This document shows positions 1 through 5,065 of a stretch of 5,480 bases of DNA, piece by piece (position 1 is the stretch's first letter; each line of letters opens with the position of its first letter). The notes below the pieces were generated by a model. The model did not search any database, was not told the DNA's origin, and saw only the letters and a program-made list of their open reading frames with translations. The translations under genes were made by a program, and so were the position numbers. Source of the stretch: CAIKZZ01 sp035524595 (lineage in GTDB: Bacteria; Pseudomonadota; Gammaproteobacteria; Steroidobacterales; Steroidobacteraceae); NCBI GenBank assembly GCA_035524595.1, contig DATKOP010000017.1:1-5480 (forward strand), in the 5' to 3' direction.

Positions 1-44
1 CCCGGAATCGCCGGCAGTTCGGCGTTATTGCTTGGTTCCAGCAT
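1..44 (-). CDS. MerR-family transcriptional regulator, first 14 codons (runs off window)
   Basis: An ATG at 44-42, overlapping the end of ihfA by 20 bases in another frame, opens a reading frame with no stop to the window edge. It reads MLEPSNNAELPAIP, then an incomplete GG- codon. This matches the start I remember for the MerR-like regulator found after ihfA in pseudomonads and relatives, which begins MLEPS and soon has ELP-IPGKRYFTIGEVS. The helix-turn-helix itself would lie just outside the window, so the family call rests on this short N-terminus plus the conserved gene order. GAGG at 51-48 is only 3 bases from the ATG, so translation may depend on coupling to ihfA. Its target genes are not known to me. 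Confidence 0.75.
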   Translation of the reverse strand, partial: MLEPSNNAELPAIP

Positions 45-324
45 ACGCCTCGACTCGCGCCTTGAGCTTCTGCCCCGGACGGAAGGTCACGACGCGCCGC
101 GCGCTGATCGGGATCTCCTCGCCGGTCTTGGGATTGCGGCCGGGACGCTGGTTCTTGTCCCGCAGATCGAAGTTGCCGAAGCCGGAGAGCTTCACCTGTT
201 CGCCCTGCGACAGCGCCGTGCGCACCTCTTCGAAGAAGAGATCGACGAGCTCGCGCGCCTCGCGCTTGTTGAGTCCAAGCTGGTCGAAGAGGGCTTCGGC
301 CATTTCTGCCTTGGTGAGTGCCAT
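25..324 (-). CDS. ihfA: Integration host factor subunit alpha
   Basis: IHF-alpha pairs with IHF-beta (encoded elsewhere) to bind specific sites and bend DNA sharply; it acts in transcription, recombination and nucleoid structure. The product is 99 residues, the same as in E. coli, and nearly identical to it through EQVKLSGFGNFDLRDKNQRP and GRNPKTGEEIPI. The intercalating proline is Pro65, inside the beta-arm GRNPKTGE, and ARRVVTFRPGQKLK follows. The IHF-specific DLRDKNQRP segment argues for IHF-alpha rather than HU or IHF-beta. The ATG lies 18 bases after the pheT stop with only a weak AAGAG site 11 bases upstream, so coupling to pheT or a separate transcript may matter. The last 20 bases overlap the next gene. 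Confidence 0.97.
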   Translation of the reverse strand: MALTKAEMAEALFDQLGLNKREARELVDLFFEEVRTALSQGEQVKLSGFGNFDLRDKNQRPGRNPKTGEEIPISARRVVTFRPGQKLKARVEAYAGTKQ

Positions 325-342
325 CGGTCGTCGGGCTCTTGT

Positions 343-2721
343 TCAGTCGCGAAAGGTCGCTCTCAGGTCCTGCTGCAATCGCTCGCGAACCGCCGTCATG
401 ACGGCGTCCACGTCAGCGTCCGTCAGGGTCTTCGATTTATCTTGCAAAATCAAGCCTAAAGCAACGCTTTTTCTACCGGATTCTATCCCCTGCCCCCGGT
501 ACACGTCGAAAACTTTGAGTTCGCGCAATAGGCTGGACGCGGCGACAGTAACAGATTCGCGTAACTGGTTGAAAGTGGAGACTTCGTCCACTACCGCCGC
601 GAGATCGCGCCGCACCGCCGGGAAGCGCGACAGCTCCTCGGCGTGCGGCAGGCGCGCCGCGGACGTTATGTCCAATTCGAGTTCGAACAGGAAGGGTGCG
701 GGCGAAAGCTCGAGTGCGCGCGCAACTTCCGGGTGCAACTCGCCGAGCCAACCGCAGGCGCGCGCACCGCGAAGGATGCGCGCCGAGCGCCCGGGATGCA
801 GGCAAGGGAGCGCCTCGGCGACGAAGCTGAACGCGCCCGGCTCGCCGCTCGCAGCGATGAGCGCCTCGACGTCGGCCTTCACGTCGTAGAAGTCGGAGCC
901 TGCGCGCGGCACGCCCCACTGCTCCGGCAGCGCCGCGCCCCAGGCGACCCCGGCGATGCAATCTATCTCTTTTAAATCATTGCCTTGCGTTATGAACTTC
1001 GCGCCGTGCTCGAACAGGCGCACACGGCTCTGCTGGCGGCGCGCGTTCTCGCCGAGCGCGCGCAGCAGTCCCGGCCACAGCGACACGCGCATCTCGGCAA
1101 GCTCCGCCGAGATCGGGTTCGCGAGCTTGAGCGCGCCCGCGTCGGGGAAGAGCCGCGCCTGCAGCGCGGGATCGACGAAGGTGTAGTTGATGGCCTCGGA
1201 GTAGCCGCGCTCGACGAGCGTCAGCGCAAGGCGCGCCGCGCTCACCCGCCCCTCCGGCACCGCGCCCGGCCGCTGCGGCACCGGCGCGTCGATCTCGGGG
1301 ACCTCGTTGTAGCCGTAGACGCGCGCCACCTCCTCGACGAGGTCCGCCTCCTGCGTCAGGTCGAAGCGCCACGACGGCGCGCGCACCGACCAGCCGCCGG
1401 GCGCCGCCGCGACCTCGAGGCCGAGCGCGCGCAGGATCTCGCCGACGCGCGCCTCGGGCACCTCGACGCCGATCAGGCGCGCGAGGTAGGCGCGCCTGAG
1501 CGCGATCGGCGCGCGCATCGGCAGCGCCTCGGCCGCGGTCGTGACCTCGGTGGGCCCGGGCGTGCCGCCCGCGATCGCGACCAGGAGCGCGCTCGCGCGC
1601 TCGATCGCGCGGCGCTGCCCCTCCGGGTCCACGCCGCGCTCGAAGCGCTGCGAGGCGTCGGTGAGCACGCCGAAGCGGCGGCCGCGGCCGGCGATCGCGT
1701 CCGGCGCGAACCAGGCGGCCTCGAGGAACACGTCGCTGGTGTCGGGCGCGATGCCGCTCTTCTTGCCGCCCATGATGCCGGCGAGACCGACCGGCGCGCT
1801 CGCGTCGGCGATCACCAGCATGTCGGGCTCGAGCGCGATGCGGCTGCCGTCGAGGAGCTCGAGCTCCTCGCCCGGCCGCGCGAGGCGCGCCTCGAGGCCG
1901 CCCTTGAGCTGGCGCAGGTCGTAGGCGTGCATCGGCTGGCCGAGCTCGAGCATCACGTAGTTGGTGACGTCGACGAGCGGCCCGAGGCTCCTGAGCCCCG
2001 CGCGGCGCAGCCGCTCCCGCAGCCAGAGCGGCGTGCGCGCCGCCGGGTCGACGCCCGTGATCACGCGGCCGGCAAAGCGCGCGCAGGCCCTGGGCGCGGC
2101 GAGCGTGACCGGTACGCGCGCCGTACCCCTGGCCGCGAGCGGTGCGAGTTCGGGTCCGGCGAGCGCGGCGCCGGTGAGCACCGAAAGCTCGCGCGCGAGG
2201 CCGAGCACCGAGAGCGCATCGCCGCGGTTCGGCGTGAAGTTGATCTCGAGGACCGTGTCCTCGAGCGCGAGCGCCGTGCGCAGGTCCGCGCCGGTCGCGA
2301 ACTCGGCCGGAAGCTCCAGCAGCCCCTCCGGGTCCTCGCCGAGGCCGAGCTCGCGCGCCGAGCAGAGCATGCCCTCGGACTCGATGCCGCGCAGCTTGGC
2401 GCGGCCGATCGTGACGCCGCCCGGCAGCGTCGCGCCGACGCGCGCGAGCGGCGCCTTGAGCCCGGCGCGCACGTTGCTCGCGCCGCAGACGATCGTGAGC
2501 TCGGCGCCGCCGCCCGCCGCGACCCGGCAGACGCTCAGCTTGTCGGCCTGCGGGTGGCGCTCGGCGGCGAGCACCTCGCCGACCACGACGCCCGCGAAGG
2601 GCTCGGCGGCGCGGGCGAGGCCCTCGACCTCGAAGCCGGCCATGGTCAGGCGCGCGGCGAGCGTCGCGACGTCGTCGTCGATCCGCAGCCACTCGCGAAG
2701 CCACTCGAGCCCGACCTTCAT
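343..2721 (-). CDS. pheT: Phenylalanine--tRNA ligase beta subunit
   Basis: This is the editing and tRNA-binding subunit of PheRS; it hydrolyses Tyr-tRNA-Phe made in error. It has 792 residues, close to the 795 of E. coli. In order: an N-terminal part, an OB-fold tRNA-binding domain (about 39-148, with HPQADKLSVCRV), the B3/B4 editing domain (about 211-385), the B5 domain (about 401-476), a catalytic-like core (about 490-690), and a C-terminal FDX-ACB anticodon-binding domain (about 699-791, starting RFPAVRRDLA). Editing-pocket positions known from the family appear intact: His265, Gly318, Glu334, and Thr354 and Ala356 in LTDASQRFERGVD. The ATG has GAGGAG 6 bases upstream (2733-2728), 13 bases after the pheS stop. 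Codons for the last domain, and a short stretch near 956-1000, are markedly less GC-rich than the rest of the gene. Confidence 0.98.
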   Translation of the reverse strand: MKVGLEWLREWLRIDDDVATLAARLTMAGFEVEGLARAAEPFAGVVVGEVLAAERHPQADKLSVCRVAAGGGAELTIVCGASNVRAGLKAPLARVGATLPGGVTIGRAKLRGIESEGMLCSARELGLGEDPEGLLELPAEFATGADLRTALALEDTVLEINFTPNRGDALSVLGLARELSVLTGAALAGPELAPLAARGTARVPVTLAAPRACARFAGRVITGVDPAARTPLWLRERLRRAGLRSLGPLVDVTNYVMLELGQPMHAYDLRQLKGGLEARLARPGEELELLDGSRIALEPDMLVIADASAPVGLAGIMGGKKSGIAPDTSDVFLEAAWFAPDAIAGRGRRFGVLTDASQRFERGVDPEGQRRAIERASALLVAIAGGTPGPTEVTTAAEALPMRAPIALRRAYLARLIGVEVPEARVGEILRALGLEVAAAPGGWSVRAPSWRFDLTQEADLVEEVARVYGYNEVPEIDAPVPQRPGAVPEGRVSAARLALTLVERGYSEAINYTFVDPALQARLFPDAGALKLANPISAELAEMRVSLWPGLLRALGENARRQQSRVRLFEHGAKFITQGNDLKEIDCIAGVAWGAALPEQWGVPRAGSDFYDVKADVEALIAASGEPGAFSFVAEALPCLHPGRSARILRGARACGWLGELHPEVARALELSPAPFLFELELDITSAARLPHAEELSRFPAVRRDLAAVVDEVSTFNQLRESVTVAASSLLRELKVFDVYRGQGIESGRKSVALGLILQDKSKTLTDADVDAVMTAVRERLQQDLRATFRD
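436..464 (-). promoter_or_regulatory. Possible internal promoter for ihfA inside pheT
   Basis: On the minus strand TTGCTT (464-459), a 17-base spacer and GATAAA (441-436) form a weak sigma-70-like pair (3/6 and 4/6 consensus matches). It lies about 110 bases before the ihfA ATG, in the most AT-rich patch of pheT that I counted (43% GC over 421-480). A separate -10-like TAGAAT lies at 485-480, without a good -35. In E. coli ihfA (himA) has its own promoter within pheT, which makes the position plausible. The motif evidence alone is weak. Confidence 0.22.
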
Positions 2722-2734
2722 CGCTCGCTCCTCG

Positions 2735-3754
2735 TCAGCCGCGCTCGAACTGCGCCAGGAAGCGCAGGTCGTTCTCGAAGTACTGGCGGATGTCGTTGAC
2801 GTCGTAACGCAGCATCGCGAAGCGCTCGATGCCCAGGCCGAAGGCGTAGCCGCTCCAGCGCTCGGGATCGAGGCCGCAGTTCCTGAGCACGTTCGGGTGC
2901 ACGACGCCGCAGCCCATGACCTCGATCCAGCCGGTGTGCTTGCAGACCCGGCAGCCCCGGCCCTCGCAGAACGCGCACTGGCAGTCGAGCTCGGCGGAGG
3001 GCTCGGTGAACGGGAAGTACGAGGGCCGCAGCCGAATCGCGAGCGGCTTCTCGAAGAACTCCGAGACGAAGCGCCGCAGCATCGCCTTCAGGTTCGCGAA
3101 GCTGATGTTCGAGTCGATCACCAGGCCCTCGACCTGGTGGAACATCGGCGTGTGCGTCTGGTCCGAGTCGTTGCGGTAGACGCGGCCCGGGCTGATGAGC
3201 CGCAGCGGCGGCGGCTGCGACAGCATCGCCCGCACCTGCACCGGCGAGGTGTGGGTCCTGAGCAGGCGGCCGTCGCCGAAGTAGAAGGTGTCGTGCATCG
3301 CCCGCGCCGGGTGGTTGGCGGGGATGTTGAGCGCCTCGAAGTTGTGGAAGTCGTCCTCGACCTCCGGACCCTCGGCGACGCCGAAGCCCGCGCCGCGGAA
3401 GATCGCCTCGATCCGCTCGCGCGTGCGGGTCACGGGGTGCAGCGCGCCCGGCCGCTGGCCGCGGCCGGGCAGCGTCACGTCGATGCGGCCGGCCTCGAGC
3501 GCGTGCGCGATCGCCGCGCGCTCGAGCACTGCCGCGCGCGCCTCGATGGCCGAGGCGAGCGCGGCCTTGGCCTCGTTGATGCGCGCACCCGCCGCCGGCC
3601 GCTCGGCCGCCGGCAGCCGGCCGAGCTCCTTCAGCTGCTCGGTGACCGCGCCCTTCTTGCCGAGCAGCCGCACCCGGACCTGATCGAGCGCCGCGGCGTC
3701 GGCCGCGGCGGCGATCTCGGCGAGGCCCGAGGCGACGAGGCTCGCGAGCTCCAC
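2735..3754 (-). CDS. pheS: Phenylalanine--tRNA ligase alpha subunit
   Basis: This is the catalytic alpha subunit of the (alpha-beta)2 PheRS, which charges tRNA-Phe. It has 339 residues, somewhat longer than the 327 of E. coli. An N-terminal helical tRNA-binding arm covers about residues 1-90. Motif 1 lies around HPVTRTRERIEAIFR (about 106-120). Motif 2 is GRVYRNDSDQTHTPMFHQ (190-207), and motif 3 is GLGIERFAML (306-315). Ala304 in SGYAFG corresponds to the Phe-pocket alanine (E. coli Ala294). The extra length is mostly a Cys-rich insertion with Cys at 258, 260, 263, 268 and 271, replacing the short MGKNG loop of enteric PheS. It resembles a zinc-binding knuckle seen in other bacterial PheS. 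The start is GTG, 4 bases after the rplT stop, with only a weak GAAG site, suggesting translational coupling to rplT. Confidence 0.97.
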   Translation of the reverse strand: MELASLVASGLAEIAAAADAAALDQVRVRLLGKKGAVTEQLKELGRLPAAERPAAGARINEAKAALASAIEARAAVLERAAIAHALEAGRIDVTLPGRGQRPGALHPVTRTRERIEAIFRGAGFGVAEGPEVEDDFHNFEALNIPANHPARAMHDTFYFGDGRLLRTHTSPVQVRAMLSQPPPLRLISPGRVYRNDSDQTHTPMFHQVEGLVIDSNISFANLKAMLRRFVSEFFEKPLAIRLRPSYFPFTEPSAELDCQCAFCEGRGCRVCKHTGWIEVMGCGVVHPNVLRNCGLDPERWSGYAFGLGIERFAMLRYDVNDIRQYFENDLRFLAQFERG

Positions 3755-3758
3755 ACCG

Positions 3759-4136
3759 CTACTTCGCGGCGGGAGCCGGAGCCGGGGCGGCCGCCTTGAT
3801 TTGCTCGACGATGGCGCCGAAGGCCGCCGGCTCGTTGACCGCGAGGTCGGCGAGCGCCTTGCGGTCGATCGCGAGGCCGAGCTGCTTGAGCCCCTGGATC
3901 AGGCGGCTGTAGCTCAGGCCATAGCCGCGCGCGGCGGCGTTGAGGCGCTGGATCCAGAGCGCGCGGTAGTCGCGCTTCTTGATCTTGCGGCCCTTGTAGG
4001 CGTACTGGCCGGCCTTGATGACCGCCTGCTTGGCGGTGCGGAACACCTTGCGGCGGGCGTTGTAGTAGCCCTTGGCCTTGCCGAGCACCTTCTTGTGCCG
4101 GCGTCCGGCGATGACGCCGCGTTTCACTCTTGCCAT
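3759..4136 (-). CDS. rplT: 50S ribosomal protein L20 (bL20)
   Basis: L20 binds 23S rRNA early in large-subunit assembly, and in E. coli it also represses its own operon by binding the rpmI leader. The product is 125 residues, slightly longer than the usual 117-119. It begins MARVKRGVIAGRRHKKVLGK. Further family blocks are AKGYYNARRKVFR, QAVIKAGQYAYKGRK, LWIQRLNAAARGYGLSYSR and IDRKALADLAV. The extra length is an Ala/Pro/Lys tail ending APAPAPAAK, probably disordered. The basic N-terminal half is the rRNA-threading extension; the second half is the globular domain that carries repressor activity in E. coli. The ATG has AGGAG 6 bases upstream (4147-4143). The stop TAG lies only 4 bases before the pheS start. 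Confidence 0.97.
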   Translation of the reverse strand: MARVKRGVIAGRRHKKVLGKAKGYYNARRKVFRTAKQAVIKAGQYAYKGRKIKKRDYRALWIQRLNAAARGYGLSYSRLIQGLKQLGLAIDRKALADLAVNEPAAFGAIVEQIKAAAPAPAPAAK

Positions 4137-4162
4137 GTCACTCTCCTATACGGTGGCGTCGA

Positions 4163-4357
4163 TCAATGGTTCGGCAGCAGCTGGGCGACCCGGTTGACGT
4201 CCGTCTCGTGGACCATCTTCCCGGAGCGCAGCTGCCGCTTACGCTTCGACGGCTTCTTCGTCAGGATGTGACGCTTGTGGGACTGGCCGCGCTTGAAGCC
4301 CTTCGCAGTCTTGCGAAAACGCTTCGCCGCAGCCCGGTTGGTCTTCAACTTGGGCAT
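4163..4357 (-). CDS. rpmI: 50S ribosomal protein L35 (bL35)
   Basis: This small, very basic protein of the large ribosomal subunit has 64 residues, normal for the family. It opens MPKLKTNRAAAKRFRKTAKG, then has QSHKRHILTKKPSKRKRQLR and ends VAQLLPNH before TGA. The start is chosen on the conserved MPK beginning and the AGGAG site 7 bases upstream. An in-frame ATG 90 bases further up would add a 30-residue Pro/Gly/Arg-rich tail unlike any L35 and would read through the leader hairpins. rplT follows after 26 bases with its own good ribosome binding site. In E. coli this gene is the direct target of L20 repression; the structured leader in front makes similar control plausible. Confidence 0.97.
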   Translation of the reverse strand: MPKLKTNRAAAKRFRKTAKGFKRGQSHKRHILTKKPSKRKRQLRSGKMVHETDVNRVAQLLPNH

Positions 4358-4364
4358 CGACGTT

Positions 4365-4369
4365 CTCCT
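4365..4369 (-). promoter_or_regulatory. Shine-Dalgarno site of rpmI
   Basis: AGGAG on the minus strand ends 7 bases before the ATG at 4357-4355. It fixes the rpmI start at the universal L35 beginning MPK and excludes an in-frame upstream ATG at 4447. Confidence 0.85.
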
Positions 4370-4390
4370 GCCGGACGGTTCCCCGCCGGC
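4370..4390 (-). promoter_or_regulatory. Hairpin with GGAA tetraloop abutting the rpmI ribosome binding site
   Basis: On the minus strand GCCGGCGG (4390-4383), loop GGAA (4382-4379), CCG (4378-4376), a bulged T (4375) and CCGGC (4374-4370) form an 8-bp stem with one bulge and a GNRA-type loop. The next base, 4369, begins the AGGAG ribosome binding site of rpmI. Folding next to that site could control ribosome access, either as a protein-binding element or as a spacer keeping the site open. Confidence 0.5.
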
Positions 4391-4412
4391 GCTTTTTGAC
4401 CCTGTCGCACCG

Positions 4413-4428
4413 CGCGGACCATTCCGCG
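4413..4428 (-). other. Short 6-bp hairpin in the rpmI leader
   Basis: On the minus strand CGCGGA (4428-4423) pairs with TCCGCG (4418-4413) across an ATGG loop. In DNA this GC-rich a stem of this size could occur by chance. It is listed because it lies in line with four other hairpins in the same leader. Confidence 0.3.
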
Positions 4429-4446
4429 GCGGGCTCGGGGCGGGCA

Positions 4447-4479
4447 CGGCCGGTGGCGACTCGCGTCGCGTCCCGGCCG
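4447..4479 (-). other. Irregular two-part hairpin with GCGA tetraloop in the rpmI leader
   Basis: On the minus strand an outer 7-bp stem pairs CGGCCGG (4479-4473) with CCGGCCG (4453-4447). An asymmetric internal loop follows (GAC at 4472-4470 against CA at 4455-4454). The inner 5-bp stem pairs GCGAC (4469-4465) with GTCGC (4460-4456) across a GCGA loop (4464-4461). A long helix broken by a purine-containing internal loop is the general sort of shape L20 recognises in E. coli. The resemblance is only general. Confidence 0.55.
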
Positions 4480-4490
4480 GTCACTTGTGT

Positions 4491-4512
4491 CGCGGGCGCT
4501 CGCGCGCCCGCG
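4491..4512 (-). other. Perfect 9-bp hairpin with GCGA tetraloop in the rpmI leader
   Basis: On the minus strand CGCGGGCGC (4512-4504), loop GCGA (4503-4500) and GCGCCCGCG (4499-4491) form an uninterrupted GC stem closed by a GNRA tetraloop. The bases after it are acacaag, so there is no terminator U-run. This is stronger than the incidental palindromes elsewhere in this GC-rich DNA. Confidence 0.6.
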
Positions 4513-4531
4513 TCAGCAATTCATCTCGCGC

Positions 4532-4550
4532 GAAGGGTCACTGTCCCTTC
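4532..4550 (-). other. Hairpin around the infC stop codon
   Basis: On the minus strand GAAGGG (4550-4545) pairs with CCCTTC (4537-4532) around a 7-base loop that contains the infC TGA. It is a 6-bp perfect stem with no following U-run, so it is not a standard intrinsic terminator. It could modestly affect RNA stability or be the first element of the rpmI leader structure. It may also be chance. Confidence 0.4.
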
Positions 4551-5062
4551 TTCTTCGGCGCGAACATCATCACGAGCTGCTTGCCTTCCATCAGCGGCGT
4601 CTGCTCGATCACCGACTCGGCCGCCAGGTCCTTGACCAGCCGGTCGAGCATGCGGCGCCCGACCTCCTGGTGCGCCAGCTCGCGGCCACGGTAGCGCAGC
4701 GTCACCTTGGCCTTGTCGCCCTCGGACAGGAACCGCAAGATGTTACGCAGCTTGATCTGGTAATCGTTCTCGTCGGTGCCGGGCCGGAACTTCACTTCCT
4801 TGACCTGGATCTGCTTCTGCTTGCGCTTCGCCGCATGGGCCTTCTTGTTCTGCTCGAACAGGAACTTGCCGAAGTCCATGACCCGGCAGACCGGCGGCTC
4901 CGCGGTCGGCGACACCTCGACGAGATCCAGCTCCTGCGATTGGGCGAGCGCCAGCGCCTCGGCCCTCGTCATCACGCCTGCCTGGCTGCCGTCGTCCGCG
5001 ATCACCCGCAGCGTCGGTGCAAGGATCTCTTCGTTGCGCCGTACGCGCTTCGTAGTTGAGAT
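4538..5062 (-). CDS. infC: Translation initiation factor IF-3, starting at a non-canonical AUC codon
   Basis: IF-3 binds the 30S subunit, prevents premature 50S joining and checks the start codon and initiator tRNA. From ATC (5062-5060) the product is 174 residues, the normal family length. Its start reads (M)STTKRVRRNEEILAPTLRV. The N-domain holds DLVEVSPTAEPPVCRVMDFG (about residues 46-65). A Lys-rich linker follows (about 68-90). The C-domain begins KFRPGTDENDYQIKLR and contains YRGRELAHQ (about 124-132), ending APKKKGQ. A GTG at 5005-5003 would give only 155 residues and lose the conserved RRNEEI N-terminus, and it has no good ribosome binding site. The only strong one, GGAGG at 5075-5071, sits 8 bases before the ATC. 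A thrS stop lies in the same frame at 5068-5066, so no upstream start is possible. Rare AUU/AUC starts are a known feature of infC and let IF-3 repress its own translation; that this happens here is inferred. Confidence 0.95.
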   Translation of the reverse strand: MSTTKRVRRNEEILAPTLRVIADDGSQAGVMTRAEALALAQSQELDLVEVSPTAEPPVCRVMDFGKFLFEQNKKAHAAKRKQKQIQVKEVKFRPGTDENDYQIKLRNILRFLSEGDKAKVTLRYRGRELAHQEVGRRMLDRLVKDLAAESVIEQTPLMEGKQLVMMFAPKKKGQ

Positions 5063-5065
5063 AAG

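Larger units (their letters stand above)
4358..4537 (-). promoter_or_regulatory. Structured infC-rpmI leader, candidate L20 (RplT) translational operator
   Basis: This 180-base gap is the only sizeable non-coding stretch in the window. On the minus-strand RNA it can form a chain of hairpins: 4532-4550 (around the infC stop), 4491-4512, 4447-4479, 4413-4428 and 4370-4390. The last directly abuts the rpmI ribosome binding site. Three of them close with GNRA-type tetraloops. In E. coli the rpmI leader in the same location is bound by ribosomal protein L20, which represses rpmI and, by coupling, rplT. Location and structure suggest the same role here, but no L20 recognition element was verified. 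No convincing promoter and no hairpin followed by a U-run was seen on this strand. Confidence 0.5.

Noticed and set aside
977..2704. Minus-strand open frame of about 575 residues in another frame of pheT
   Set aside because: It is almost entirely Arg/Ala/Gly/Asp, typical of a shifted reading of GC-rich codons, and lies wholly inside pheT.
985..2799. Long plus-strand open frame (about 604 residues) antisense to pheT
   Set aside because: Its translation is dominated by Arg, Ala, Glu and Leu with no recognisable domain. It is the expected stop-poor shadow of a very GC-rich gene whose own frame is fully conserved PheT.
1961..3799. Plus-strand open frame (about 612 residues) antisense to pheT and pheS
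   Set aside because: It is low-complexity Ser/Arg/Ala then Glu/Arg-rich sequence, spans two well-supported genes on the other strand and has no family resemblance.
4163..4447. Longer rpmI starting at the upstream in-frame ATG (94 residues)
   Set aside because: The added 30 residues are unlike L35 and run through the leader hairpins. AGGAG at 4369-4365 and the conserved MPKLKT start fix the ATG at 4357.
4491..4512. Rho-independent terminator between infC and rpmI on the coding strand
   Set aside because: The stem is strong but is followed by acacaag with no U-run on the minus strand. The neighbouring hairpins also lack U-runs on that strand.
4538..5005. infC starting at GTG 5005-5003
   Set aside because: It cuts 19 conserved N-terminal residues and lacks a ribosome binding site, whereas ATC at 5062 has a strong one at ideal spacing.
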